Origin: Pseudomonadota bacterium
GTDB lineage: Bacteria; Desulfobacterota; Desulfobacteria; Desulfobacterales; JAHIVH01
DNA: 64,000 nucleotides
Direction: 5' to 3'
Assembly: GCA_018816735.1 (NCBI GenBank)
Contig: JAHIVH010000113.1
Span: 122,754-186,753, forward strand
The notes under the pieces were generated by a model. The model made no database searches. It was not told where the DNA came from and saw nothing but the letters and a program-made list of their open reading frames with translations. Position numbers and translations under genes: made by a program. Numbering within the stretch: position 1 is the first letter of the stretch; each line of letters starts with the position of its first letter. Below, piece after piece: positions 18,182 through 27,592 of the stretch.

Positions 18182-19171
18182 ATGAAAAATGAAGCTGGCA
18201 TTACCGGAACAATCCGGAGAATATGTATTCTGTTCATGTGCATATCCGGCCTGTTGTCAATCGTTGCCACATCCAATGACGATGATAAAAAAAGCAGCAC
18301 AACAACCACGGCCACGACCACGACATCCAATACAAACACTGCCCCCACTGCTGCCATAAGCGCACCGGCCGATGCAGCCGCCTTCACCGAAGGTGCACTT
18401 ATCACCTTCGCCGGTACAGGCACAGATACGGAAGACGGGGCCTTAAGCGGTTCGGAACTCTACTGGAGTTCTTCCATAGACGGCCGCCTTGGCATCGGCG
18501 CCACACTAAGAGATGTATCCCTGTCAACCGGTACGCACAGCATTACGTTAACTGCGACAGATTCAGAAGGGGCGGCAAATGCCGCAACTATTTCTATTAC
18601 GATTAATCCCGTGGGAAACACGCTTCCAGCGGTTTCAATTACAACACCATCTGATGGTGACACCTTTTCCTATGGAGACTACATCACGTTTACAGGCACC
18701 GGTACAGATGCGGAAGACGGCGATCTTACGGAAAGTGATCTGACCTGGACATCAAACAAGAACAAGCATATCGGGGTGGGTACATCATTTGAAACCGACC
18801 AGCTGAATAGCGGCAACCATATCATCACGCTGACCGGCACAGACAGCGCCAATACAAAAGTATCGGCAAGCATCACGATTTCCATAAAAAACACCCTGCC
18901 TGTTGCGAAAATCAGTTGGCCAGCTGACGGGGATGAATTCACAATTGGGGAACCCATAGCATGCCACGGCACCGGATATGATTCTGAAGACGGTGAAATG
19001 GGAGGCGCCGCCCTTGTGTGGCGGTTAAATGGAAACAAAGTCGGTGAAGGAAATTCATGCGACATTGACTATATTGCCCTGGCAGGAGATTACATCCTGG
19101 CCCTTCATGTCACAGACAGCGCCGGGGAAACCGATGTGGATTTCATTGGAATTACAATTATTTCAAATTAA
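18182..19171 (+). CDS. exported protein with three Ig/PKD-like repeats
   Basis: 329 residues. It has an N-terminal hydrophobic signal (ICILFMCISGLLSIVATS) but no lipobox cysteine at the expected place. A Thr-rich linker (TTTTATTTTSNT) follows, then three ~85-residue beta-sandwich repeats of the form ..AAISAPADAAAFTEGALITFAGTGTDTEDG.....W.SS.DG..G.G......LS.GTHSITLTATDS. The third repeat is divergent (CHGTGYDSEDGEMGG). The next gene carries the same repeat type, so the two proteins probably share an extracellular or periplasmic function. It follows the lipoprotein by 49 bp and is probably cotranscribed. No enzymatic motif is seen. Confidence 0.7.
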   Translation: MKNEAGITGTIRRICILFMCISGLLSIVATSNDDDKKSSTTTTATTTTSNTNTAPTAAISAPADAAAFTEGALITFAGTGTDTEDGALSGSELYWSSSIDGRLGIGATLRDVSLSTGTHSITLTATDSEGAANAATISITINPVGNTLPAVSITTPSDGDTFSYGDYITFTGTGTDAEDGDLTESDLTWTSNKNKHIGVGTSFETDQLNSGNHIITLTGTDSANTKVSASITISIKNTLPVAKISWPADGDEFTIGEPIACHGTGYDSEDGEMGGAALVWRLNGNKVGEGNSCDIDYIALAGDYILALHVTDSAGETDVDFIGITIISN

Positions 19172-19215
19172 ACAGACGATCTACTGGATACGATAATTTC
19201 AAACAGGATCGACGG

Positions 19216-22200
19216 ATGAATAGAAATACCCCAAAAACAAGCCCCATGCAAAAGCCTTTTTTTTTCTCTATTCTGACAATCGTCTTTTGTATCGTCATAC
19301 AGTATCCCGAATCCGCTAGTGCAGCAGCCGTTGCAGGCATCACTTCCCCTGTTAATGGATACAGTACTGCTGCGGGGTCTACGGTAACATTTGTCGGGTC
19401 GGCCGCAGGCGTGACAGGCACGCCGACATATCAATGGATATCAAGCCTTGACGGCTCCTTGGGGTCAACGCTGATATTGTCTGTAGCCACCCTTTCCATA
19501 GGCAGTCACACCATTTCATTTATCATTACAGATGATAACGGGCCTTCAAATGTGCCTTCGATAACAGTTAATATTACAAATACATCCCCGGTGGCAACCA
19601 TTTCCAATCCGGCAACTGGCGCATCTTTTGCTTTAGGCGCAGCAGTAAGCCTTCAGGGTACGGGAACCGACGCTGAAGATGGCAACTTAAGCGGTACCGC
19701 GATCCGATGGTCCTCCAGCCTCAACGGATCACTTGGCACAGGTTCCCCGCTTTCTGTGAGCACATTATCCGCAGGAACACACACGATTACCCTCACCGCC
19801 ACAGACAGTAATAATGCAACAGATACAGACACGATTTCAATTACCGTTAATCCAAATGCATCGCCAACCGCAGCAATTTCCAATCCGGCAAACAATTCAT
19901 CCGTTGCATCCGGTACTTATATCAGTTTTCAGGGTTCAGGCTCAGACACGGAAGACGGTCCTTTGGCATCTGCTGCGTTAAGCTGGTCATCCAGTATCGA
20001 TGGGGTCATAGGGACCGGTTCTCCCCTTTCCATCAATTCTTTATCCGTAGGGGTGCATACAATCATTTTAACGGTAAAAGACAGTAAAAACGCCACTGGC
20101 ACTGCATCCATTACTCTCACGATAACGAATACAGCACCCATAGCAGCCATCGCCAATCCAGCAAACAATTCATCTGTTGCATCCGGCACATATGTCAGTT
20201 TTCAGGGTTCAGGAACAGACGCGGAAGACGGCCTTTTGGGATCATCCGCTTTAAGTTGGTCATCCAGCATCGAGGGAACAATCGGTTCCGGTTCCCCCCT
20301 TTCCCTAAACTCATTATCCGTGGGAATGCATACAATCACTTTAACGGTTACAGACAGCAAAAATTCCACAGGTTCGACATCCATAACCCTTACGATAACA
20401 AATACCAACCCCACAGCGACGATTACGAGCCCTGCCAACAACAGTACATTCACCACAAAGGATTATATCACATTTCTCGGTGCCGGAACCGATGCTGAAG
20501 ACGGGACACTGGCCAATTCAACGCTTTCATGGTCTTCAAGCAGAGATGGTCAATTGGGGACCGGATCTCCCATGACCCTGGATACACTGACAGCCGGAAC
20601 CCATACCATCACACTGACCGTCACCGACAAGGACGGATCAACCGGAACGACAACGGCCGGCATTACAGTGACCAATGCTTCTCCATCAGTCTTGATTACA
20701 ACCCCTGTCAATGAAACCTCTTTTGACCAGGGTGAGACGATTGTATTCAATTCTACTGTCACTGACGCTGAAGACGGAATACTCTCAGGCAGTGCACTTG
20801 TCTGGACATCGAGTAAAGACGGCCAAATCGGAACAGGAACCTCCTTTTCAACCAGCACCCTGTCAAAAGGCACACACACTATCACACTGACAGCAAAAGA
20901 CAGCGATGATGCAACAGGCACATACACAATAACCATCACAGCAGGAAATACCGCTCCCACAGCGACCATCACCCTTCCTGCAGACGGCAGCGCATTTGCC
21001 ACAGGTGCGACAATTACATTTAACGGTATCGGTACAGATCTGGAAAGTGCGGTAACCTATGCCTGGATATCCAATATTGATGGTGCGCTGAGTACCAGCA
21101 GTTATTTTTTATCCACATCCATTCCAAACGGACTTTCAAAAGGCAAGCATTTAATCACATTGACCGTCACAGACGCAGACAACACATCCACATCCACATC
21201 CGTAAACATTACCACAGGCAACGCACCGCCAACAGCAACCATCAACAATCCTGCAAGCGGCGCCACATATAAAGAAGGAGAAGACATCTATTTCAACGGA
21301 ACAGGATCGGACACGGAAGATGGCACGCTCACGGGCGTTAATCTGGTATGGACATCAAACCGAAACGGCCTGTTGTCTCCTATTGGCACGGGAGTGTCAT
21401 TCTCGACTGGCGAGCTGAAATACGGTACGCACACGATTTATTTAACTGCCACGGACAATGATAATGCCTCCACTCAAAGCAGCGCCATTACCTTATTTAT
21501 CACGCAAATGACGGTTTCTCCGGCAGGATTGTCTGTTTATGAAAATCAATCCGGCACATTAACAGTATCCGGCGGAACCGCGCCCTATAAAGTGTCCAAC
21601 AGGTATACGCAGGTGGCGGCGGCGGAAATAAATAAAACCACCGGTGTTGTCACCGTCACCGGGCTGAAGGAAGGCAGCACGATTATTGTGATCGCAGATG
21701 CCAACCGAATGACCACCTCTGCAAATGTTGCGGTCATGGCCTTGCCGGATACGGACAAGGATGGGACGCCCGACATCAGCGATGCATTCCCCGATAATCC
21801 AGCCGAATGGCTGGACACAGATTCTGATGGTAAGGGAAATAACACAGACACGGACGATGATAACGATGGCATGCCTGATGAATGGGAAAATCTGTATGGC
21901 CTGAATCCGCTCTCAAATGATGCTTCGCAGGATCTGGATGGAGATGGGATTACCAATCTGGAAGAATATTATGCAGGGACTGATCCGTCAAACAGTGCTC
22001 CCGAAAGACCCGAACTTTATCTGCCGGTAAATACATCCCAGGTATTAACGATTACACCTGTTCTTAAAACTTATGAATTTTCAGATGTCGATCCTGAAGA
22101 CACCCATATGAAAACCAGGTGGCAAGTAAGCACCGATTCAAGCTTTTCAAACATCGTCACCGATATCACAAGCAAAACGGAACTGACGACATTCAACATA

Positions 22201-22914
22201 CTGGACCATATCATTTCTACCCCGGCCGTTGAAGATTCCATCCAGCTTTATTACTGGCGGGTAAAATTTTTTGATAATCACGATGGTGAATCGCAATGGT
22301 CAGCACCCTTTTATTTCTATACAACAATAAAGAGTGATACATCGGACAGCGCCAATGGGAATGGCATCCCTGACAGTCAGGAAGTGGATAATTTCGTTGA
22401 TCTGGACAAAAACGGCATAGCGGATAATCTGCAGTCTGATATTAAAACGATCCAGATTTTGACGGCAGAGGGTTTAAAAAAAGTTGCATTAAAAATATCA
22501 ACCAATGTGACCGCCATTCAGGGATTCAAATCCATCACAACTGTTCCCGATCTTGAAAATGCACCTGAAGATCTTCCCTTTGGATTGATAACATTTAAAA
22601 TTCAGCTATACAAATCCGGAGAGGTTGCCAGGATGAATCTTTATCTGTCTGAAAAAGCACCCGAATGGTCCAGATGGTTCAAATATGATCCTGAAAACGG
22701 ATGGGAAAATTTTTCAGAATATATGGAACTCAGCAAAGACGGACATTCGGTCACACTTTATTTGAAGGATGGCGGATATGGTGATGCAGACGGCATCGAA
22801 AATGGCATCATTGTCGACCCGTCAGGATTAAGCATCACCTCTCCCGAAGATTTGCCTGATAATGATGGCGGCAGCGGATGTTTTATAGAGTCAATGTTGT
22901 CTTCCTGTATCTGA
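19216..22914 (+). CDS. large surface protein: eight Ig-like repeats, Ca-type Asp repeats, choice-of-anchor U-like C-terminus
   Basis: 1232 residues. The signal peptide cleaves near ESASA-AAV. Eight ~90-residue Ig/PKD-like repeats span residues ~40-765 (motif GTGTDAEDG...W.SS.DG..GTGS......L..GTHTITLTVTDS). A Big2-like domain follows (~766-850). Next comes a thrombospondin-3-like Asp-rich region (DTDKDGTPDISDAFPD, DTDDDNDGMPDEWE, DLDGDGITNLEEYYAGTDP). The end (WFKYDPENGW, LKDGGYGDADGIENGIIVDPSG) matches what I know of choice-of-anchor U domains. The protein stops right after GGSGCFI, where relatives carry a longer sorting tail. Likely an adhesin or surface-layer-type protein; target unknown. 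Confidence 0.75.
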   Translation: MNRNTPKTSPMQKPFFFSILTIVFCIVIQYPESASAAAVAGITSPVNGYSTAAGSTVTFVGSAAGVTGTPTYQWISSLDGSLGSTLILSVATLSIGSHTISFIITDDNGPSNVPSITVNITNTSPVATISNPATGASFALGAAVSLQGTGTDAEDGNLSGTAIRWSSSLNGSLGTGSPLSVSTLSAGTHTITLTATDSNNATDTDTISITVNPNASPTAAISNPANNSSVASGTYISFQGSGSDTEDGPLASAALSWSSSIDGVIGTGSPLSINSLSVGVHTIILTVKDSKNATGTASITLTITNTAPIAAIANPANNSSVASGTYVSFQGSGTDAEDGLLGSSALSWSSSIEGTIGSGSPLSLNSLSVGMHTITLTVTDSKNSTGSTSITLTITNTNPTATITSPANNSTFTTKDYITFLGAGTDAEDGTLANSTLSWSSSRDGQLGTGSPMTLDTLTAGTHTITLTVTDKDGSTGTTTAGITVTNASPSVLITTPVNETSFDQGETIVFNSTVTDAEDGILSGSALVWTSSKDGQIGTGTSFSTSTLSKGTHTITLTAKDSDDATGTYTITITAGNTAPTATITLPADGSAFATGATITFNGIGTDLESAVTYAWISNIDGALSTSSYFLSTSIPNGLSKGKHLITLTVTDADNTSTSTSVNITTGNAPPTATINNPASGATYKEGEDIYFNGTGSDTEDGTLTGVNLVWTSNRNGLLSPIGTGVSFSTGELKYGTHTIYLTATDNDNASTQSSAITLFITQMTVSPAGLSVYENQSGTLTVSGGTAPYKVSNRYTQVAAAEINKTTGVVTVTGLKEGSTIIVIADANRMTTSANVAVMALPDTDKDGTPDISDAFPDNPAEWLDTDSDGKGNNTDTDDDNDGMPDEWENLYGLNPLSNDASQDLDGDGITNLEEYYAGTDPSNSAPERPELYLPVNTSQVLTITPVLKTYEFSDVDPEDTHMKTRWQVSTDSSFSNIVTDITSKTELTTFNILDHIISTPAVEDSIQLYYWRVKFFDNHDGESQWSAPFYFYTTIKSDTSDSANGNGIPDSQEVDNFVDLDKNGIADNLQSDIKTIQILTAEGLKKVALKISTNVTAIQGFKSITTVPDLENAPEDLPFGLITFKIQLYKSGEVARMNLYLSEKAPEWSRWFKYDPENGWENFSEYMELSKDGHSVTLYLKDGGYGDADGIENGIIVDPSGLSITSPEDLPDNDGGSGCFIESMLSSCI
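19861..20406 (+). repeat. two nearly identical 273-bp Ig-repeat copies
   Basis: Repeats 3 and 4 of the large surface protein are far more alike than the others. Shared stretches such as gcaaacaattcatc recur at 19888 and 20161, an exact 273-bp (91-codon) offset. Both encode NPANNSSVASGTY(I/V)SFQGSG. This is a recent in-frame tandem duplication and a likely site of copy-number change. Confidence 0.75.
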
Positions 22915-23075
22915 AGTTCTTTCAAAGTGGCAGGATCAGTCCATTCTTCAACGCGTTTTTTCCGAGAGGATTGTCCTTTTTTCCGTTTAGGAGCATATTT
23001 TTCATAGCGCCCTGCCCGAATACGCCTAATTTAATACGACATATTATCATTACCAGATTCCTGCTGGTCTATCTA

Positions 23076-23753
23076 TTATTTGCCTTCAAACATATCTCTT
23101 TTTTCAGTCAGCTTTTCACTGATCTGGGCGGCTTTATCGCTGTTCACATAAGAAAGAATTTCTCCAGCCCGGTCACCCTTCATTTTTAAAAAGAGTGTTC
23201 GGGCGACCTCCAGATCCATATTATTGATAATTTCTCCAGCCTTTTTGGGTTTCATGCTTGAAAACACTTTTACGAGCTGGGCCATTTTGGCTTCTTCAGC
23301 CTCCCGTTTCAATCGTTCTGACTCTGTTTCCTTTTTATCAAGAATGGCGAGACTCTCTTCAATCTGCCTATAGATACCGGATAACTTTTCTGTTTTTTCT
23401 TCTATTTCTTTTTTTAAAACATCAAGCCTCTCCTGCTCGAGTTTCAATTGTTCCTCCTTTTCCAAAAGCTGCTTTCTTTTTTCTTCAAGCCCCGCCAACA
23501 TCAATCTGGGGTCAGGGGCAGGTTCAGCGTCTTTCTCCACCGCAGTACCCGCCTCCCCATCTTTCTCTTTTTCTCCTGTGCCATCCCCTTCCTTGTTTTT
23601 ATTTTTTCCCGTATCCTCCTGTGCAATCGCTTTATTGACAATTGCATCGGTGACCGTGGATTTTCCAAACATAAAAAACACGATTATCATCAGTTTAATA
23701 ACAACAACTCCAATTAAAACAGTCTTTATTTTTTTAAACCGATCGGATGCCAT
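23076..23753 (-). CDS. motE: MotE-like flagellar chaperone (MgtE-N-type domain)
   Basis: 225 residues: a membrane anchor (KTVLIGVVVIKLMIIVFFMF), an acidic Gly/Lys/Glu linker, a long coiled coil (KRKQLLEKEEQLKLEQERL...) and a C-terminal MgtE-N-like helical domain (FSSMKPKKAGEIINNMDLEVARTLFLKMKGDRAGEILS). This layout is that of MotE, described as a chaperone for the stator protein MotC in rhizobia and found widely next to fliJ. It overlaps fliJ by 20 bases and ends block A. The symbol is by architecture only. Confidence 0.7.
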   Translation of the reverse strand: MASDRFKKIKTVLIGVVVIKLMIIVFFMFGKSTVTDAIVNKAIAQEDTGKNKNKEGDGTGEKEKDGEAGTAVEKDAEPAPDPRLMLAGLEEKRKQLLEKEEQLKLEQERLDVLKKEIEEKTEKLSGIYRQIEESLAILDKKETESERLKREAEEAKMAQLVKVFSSMKPKKAGEIINNMDLEVARTLFLKMKGDRAGEILSYVNSDKAAQISEKLTEKRDMFEGK

Positions 23754-24198
23754 CCTCTATCTCCTCTTTGCGGCGAATTGCCACCATATCATCTGCTTCT
23801 TTTTGAAGCATATTTCGAAGATCATTATAGTAGGTATCTTTTTGCTTGTTTTTTAACGTTTCCAGTGTTTTTCTTTCAATTATTTTCTGTTTGAGCGCAC
23901 GCTGTTTGTCACTCAGCTGTCTTATTAAAATTTTTCGTCTGTTTTCCTCTCGTGTAATAAGGACCTCGATACTTGAGAGATAATTGGTAAAAAACCGAAA
24001 TCGTTCTACACTCATCCCCTTTTGTGTCTGCAAATCAAGATCTCTTGCCGTATCATTCAGATCCTTTGTGAGCGCCTCTATCTTTTTGCTGCAATCGATT
24101 ATATTCTGCCTGGCTTTGGCAACTTCTATTTTTGCCATACGCTCTTGATGTTCTCTGAAATCCAATACAGGCTGCAAACGAAAGCGAAACCGTTTCAT
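23734..24198 (-). CDS. fliJ: FliJ, export ATPase stalk / chaperone-escort protein
   Basis: 154 residues from ATG 24198 (MKRFRFRLQPVLDFREHQE), which has a GGAGGG ribosome-binding site; an ATG 33 bases upstream has none. The product is almost entirely coiled coil, rich in Lys, Arg, Glu and Gln, as expected for FliJ, which sits in the centre of the FliI hexamer. It follows fliI by 38 bp. Confidence 0.9.
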   Translation of the reverse strand: MKRFRFRLQPVLDFREHQERMAKIEVAKARQNIIDCSKKIEALTKDLNDTARDLDLQTQKGMSVERFRFFTNYLSSIEVLITREENRRKILIRQLSDKQRALKQKIIERKTLETLKNKQKDTYYNDLRNMLQKEADDMVAIRRKEEIEDGIRSV

Positions 24199-24236
24199 CA
24201 AACCCTCCCGGGGCCACAAAAAAAACATCAAAAAGA

Positions 24237-25574
24237 TTATGGTATATTGTTCAAGACCTGCAGTTCACTGATACTCATACCAATGGGGCATTGTCTTGAA
24301 ATGTCCTGTCTAAGGAACTCATTGATTTTAGGCATTAATTTCTTGGCACGGTCAATTGTTTTGTCCGAACCATCCACATAGGCGCCTATGGTGATCATAT
24401 CCTCTGCATCACGATAGGTGGCCATAATATTGACAAGCGCATCTCTTGCTTTCATATGTCCGCCATCACTGACATCACGCATGACCCTGCTCACACTTTC
24501 AAGGACATCTATTGCAGGATAATGCGCCCTGTTGGCTAATTTGCGTGACAGGACAATATGCCCGTCCACAATGGATCTGACAGTATCGCCCACGGGGTCA
24601 TTTAAATCATCCCCCTCAACCAGAACCGTATATATCCCCGTAATGCTTCCTTTATTGTGTACCGTCCCCGCACGTTCAAGCAAAATAGGAATTTTTACAA
24701 AAAATGAAGGCGTATACCCTCTTGAAGTGGGGGGTTCACCTGCAGCCAGCCCCACATCCCTGGACGACATGGCAAAGCGTGTGATCGAGTCAATAATCAG
24801 AAGAACATTTTTACCCTGGTCTCTGAAATATTCGGCCATGGCGGTGGACAGATAGGCGCCCCGCATTCTGACAAGCGGCGGGGAATCTGATGTGGCTGCA
24901 ATGACAACCGCCTTTTTGAGCCCTTCTTTTCCGAGATTATTTTCCACAAAATCCTTGACTTCCCGGCCTCTTTCTCCGATCAGGCCAATGATCGTGACAT
25001 CTGCTTCCGTGTGCCTGGTCATCATCCCCATCAATACGCTTTTTCCCACACCTGACCCCGACATGATGGCCACCCTCTGTCCCCGGCCCAGCGTAACCAT
25101 TGCATTTATGGCCTTGACCCCCACATCCATGACTTCTGTGATTTGTCTCCGGTCCATTGGGTTTATCGGCGTGCCATACAAAGGATACTCATGATCGGGT
25201 TTAACCGGTCCAAGTCCGTCTATAGGACGTCCCATTCCATTGATCACTCTGCCCAGGTAACCGTTTCCAACACCCGCTTTGGGATTTTTATCAACCAAAG
25301 ATACGCTGCTGCCGGGCCGGATTCCCATTGTATCTCCATAGGGCATTAAAAGAACCCTTTTATCCCTGAACCCCACAACTTCAGATAAAATTTTCTCTCC
25401 CTGATCATTTTCGATTTTGCAGATGCTGCCTATACTCAGGCGCAACCCTTGCGCTTCGGCAATCAACCCGACATTTTTGACAATCTTTCCTTTTATTTCA
25501 ACGCTTTTTGAATGTTTCACCGCATTGAACAAAGGGCCCCATTTTATTTCTAGTTTGTTTTCAGAAATCGGCAT
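24237..25574 (-). CDS. fliI: FliI, flagellar export ATPase
   Basis: 445 residues, F1-beta-like. It shows the Walker A motif GSGVGKSVLMGMM, the catalytic segment GLIGERGREVKDF, Walker B VLLIIDSITRFA and ERAGTVHNKGSITGIYTVLVEGDDLNDP. FliI drives export with FliH and FliJ, whose genes flank it. Confidence 0.97.
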   Translation of the reverse strand: MPISENKLEIKWGPLFNAVKHSKSVEIKGKIVKNVGLIAEAQGLRLSIGSICKIENDQGEKILSEVVGFRDKRVLLMPYGDTMGIRPGSSVSLVDKNPKAGVGNGYLGRVINGMGRPIDGLGPVKPDHEYPLYGTPINPMDRRQITEVMDVGVKAINAMVTLGRGQRVAIMSGSGVGKSVLMGMMTRHTEADVTIIGLIGERGREVKDFVENNLGKEGLKKAVVIAATSDSPPLVRMRGAYLSTAMAEYFRDQGKNVLLIIDSITRFAMSSRDVGLAAGEPPTSRGYTPSFFVKIPILLERAGTVHNKGSITGIYTVLVEGDDLNDPVGDTVRSIVDGHIVLSRKLANRAHYPAIDVLESVSRVMRDVSDGGHMKARDALVNIMATYRDAEDMITIGAYVDGSDKTIDRAKKLMPKINEFLRQDISRQCPIGMSISELQVLNNIP

Positions 25575-25632
25575 AAATTCAATTCATCTTTTTGTTTTGG
25601 CCAAAAAAATTTGACCACAGGCAGGTATCTGT

Positions 25633-26586
25633 TTACTTCCCTGCCGCATCGATAATGCTCTGTTTCACTGCTTCCAACCGGGACTCAAGGGTTGCATCCA
25701 CATCGCCTGATTCAGATTCAATCCGGCATCCGCCCCGGCTGACCGATGGATCGCCAATCACTGAAATCTGCTTGAGTGCGCTGATCTCTTTAAAAAAATC
25801 ATCTTTGACAGCTTCAATATATTCATAGTCTTCATTGTTTACATAAATAACTGCAGATTCGGGTTCGGGCAGCAAATAAAATGCATCCAGAACAGACTTC
25901 TTTACAACTTCCGGCTCAACTGCCACATGCCCATATACAATTTTATCAACAACAAGTCCGATCAGTTGAAGAATTTTTTCCTCATTTGCCCTGATCGTTT
26001 CATCCCACAGATTATTCAGGGCGGATATTATTTCCTTTATTTTTTCAATGGGGCCGGTCGCATCTTCAAGACCTTTCTTGTAGCCATCGGCCTCCCCTTT
26101 CTGAAACCCTTCGTCATGGGCTTTCTTTTTGATTTCTTCTGTATCAATCTGTATTTCAGAAGCTGCTGCTTTTTCTCTTTTCCCGGACGTTTCAGATGTT
26201 TTTTCTGATGAAGAAGTATCTGCATCTTGTTGCAGAGCACGCTGTGTTTCACCATCATTTGCCAAAAAATTTTCGTCCGTATTTTCTAAGGTTTTATCTT
26301 CCGATAATGGTTTTGATAGCTGTCTCTGGAAATTCCCGCCAGCACCTTTATTCTCATTTTGTTGCGAATACATCAACGCAAAAACGTCATCCGCAGACAT
26401 TTCCTTGGCTTCGTAAAGGGGTCTGAAAGGGGCATTCAAATCAATGCCCCTCCTGTCAATGGCATGAATTTCATCTGTTTCAAACTTTTTAAATGTACTG
26501 ATATCCCAGGCGACCCAATCTGACGGTGCTTTCTTTTTTGATTTCCTTTTTGATTTTTTGGGTGATTTGTCAGACAAGGATATCAT
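25633..26586 (-). CDS. fliH: FliH, regulator of FliI
   Basis: 317 residues. The N-terminal half is basic then acidic and of low conservation. FliH features appear in KKAHDEGFQKGEADGYKKGLED (a GxxxG-type helical repeat, residues ~150-172) and the V-ATPase E-subunit-like C-terminus (VVDKIVYGHVAVEPEVVKKSVLDAF...VSRGGCRIESESGDVDATLESRLE). FliH inhibits FliI and docks it to FliN. It overlaps fliG by 17 bases. Confidence 0.92.
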   Translation of the reverse strand: MISLSDKSPKKSKRKSKKKAPSDWVAWDISTFKKFETDEIHAIDRRGIDLNAPFRPLYEAKEMSADDVFALMYSQQNENKGAGGNFQRQLSKPLSEDKTLENTDENFLANDGETQRALQQDADTSSSEKTSETSGKREKAAASEIQIDTEEIKKKAHDEGFQKGEADGYKKGLEDATGPIEKIKEIISALNNLWDETIRANEEKILQLIGLVVDKIVYGHVAVEPEVVKKSVLDAFYLLPEPESAVIYVNNEDYEYIEAVKDDFFKEISALKQISVIGDPSVSRGGCRIESESGDVDATLESRLEAVKQSIIDAAGK

Positions 26587-27592
26587 CCTTTCCTTTTCCG
26601 CCCAAAGTTATTGAACCTTCGGCTTCAAGCTCTTTGGCTGCGCTTACAATAGCCTGCTGGGCTTCTTCCACTTCAGATAACTTGGTCGGCCCCATGACCT
26701 CCAGATCCTCCTTCAACATTTCGACAGCTCTGGCAGAAAGATTCTTGAATATTTTTTCTGACATTTCTTCACTGGCCGTTTTCAAGGCAAGCGTAAGCTG
26801 ACTGCTTTCAACCTTTTTAAGGATTTCCCTGAAGCCTTTGTCATCTACTCTCACCAGATCTTCGAATACAAACATCATGGCCCTTATGTCCGCGGCCATT
26901 TCTGCCTGCTCTTCTTCAATGGCTTCCATAATGACTTCCTCGGAAGCCTTGTCCAGGCCGTTTATAATATCAACCAGAACCTGTAAACCACCTGATTTTC
27001 CACCGGAACCGCCAATAGTGCTCAATTCACTTTTAAGGGCTTCATCAACAGCCCGTACAATTTCCTCCGGCACCTGGCCTAGGTGCGCAATTCGCATGGC
27101 GATATCTCCCTTCTGGTCATCTGGCAAAGACGACATGATTTCCGATGAAATATCGGAAGGAAGATGGGCCAAAACCATGGCTATTGTCTGAGGATGCTCG
27201 GATTCGATATAATTCGCAAGTGCATGGATATCGACCTTTCGGCTCCAGTCAAATGGCAGATCCCGTTTTTCAGCTTCTATGTCCTCAAAAATGGATGTTG
27301 CAAACTCATTACCCAGGGCATTGCCAATAACGTTTCTTGAGAAAGTTTCCCCTGCTATCACCAGCTTCATATCGCCTTCAAAGCTGGCGATGAATTCCTG
27401 GGAGACGGCATCAAGTTCCTCAGGTGTTATATGGTCAATTTCAGCCATGATGGAGGCCACTTTTTTAATTTCCTGGTTGGACATCCGTTTAAATATTTTT
27501 GATGCATAATCTTCCCCCATGGCGAGAAGAAATATAGCTGTTTTTCTGGGGCCTGACATTTTCGATGGTTTTAATTCAGTTTTTTCATCCAT
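26570..27592 (-). CDS. fliG: FliG, flagellar motor switch protein
   Basis: 340 residues. It shows the start of the N domain (GPRKTAIFLLAMGEDYASKIFKRM), the middle-domain EHPQTIAMVLAHL motif (residues ~134-146) and the C-terminal torque helix region (FEDLVRVDDKGFREILKKVE). FliG couples stator to rotor and binds FliF, whose gene stop overlaps its start codon by one base. Confidence 0.97.
   Translation of the reverse strand: MDEKTELKPSKMSGPRKTAIFLLAMGEDYASKIFKRMSNQEIKKVASIMAEIDHITPEELDAVSQEFIASFEGDMKLVIAGETFSRNVIGNALGNEFATSIFEDIEAEKRDLPFDWSRKVDIHALANYIESEHPQTIAMVLAHLPSDISSEIMSSLPDDQKGDIAMRIAHLGQVPEEIVRAVDEALKSELSTIGGSGGKSGGLQVLVDIINGLDKASEEVIMEAIEEEQAEMAADIRAMMFVFEDLVRVDDKGFREILKKVESSQLTLALKTASEEMSEKIFKNLSARAVEMLKEDLEVMGPTKLSEVEEAQQAIVSAAKELEAEGSITLGGKGKDDILV

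Noticed and set aside
19216..22914. CRISPR-like or DNA-level repeat array in the large plus-strand gene
   Set aside because: Repeats are about 273 bp, in frame and encode Ig-like domains; there are no short direct repeats with spacers.
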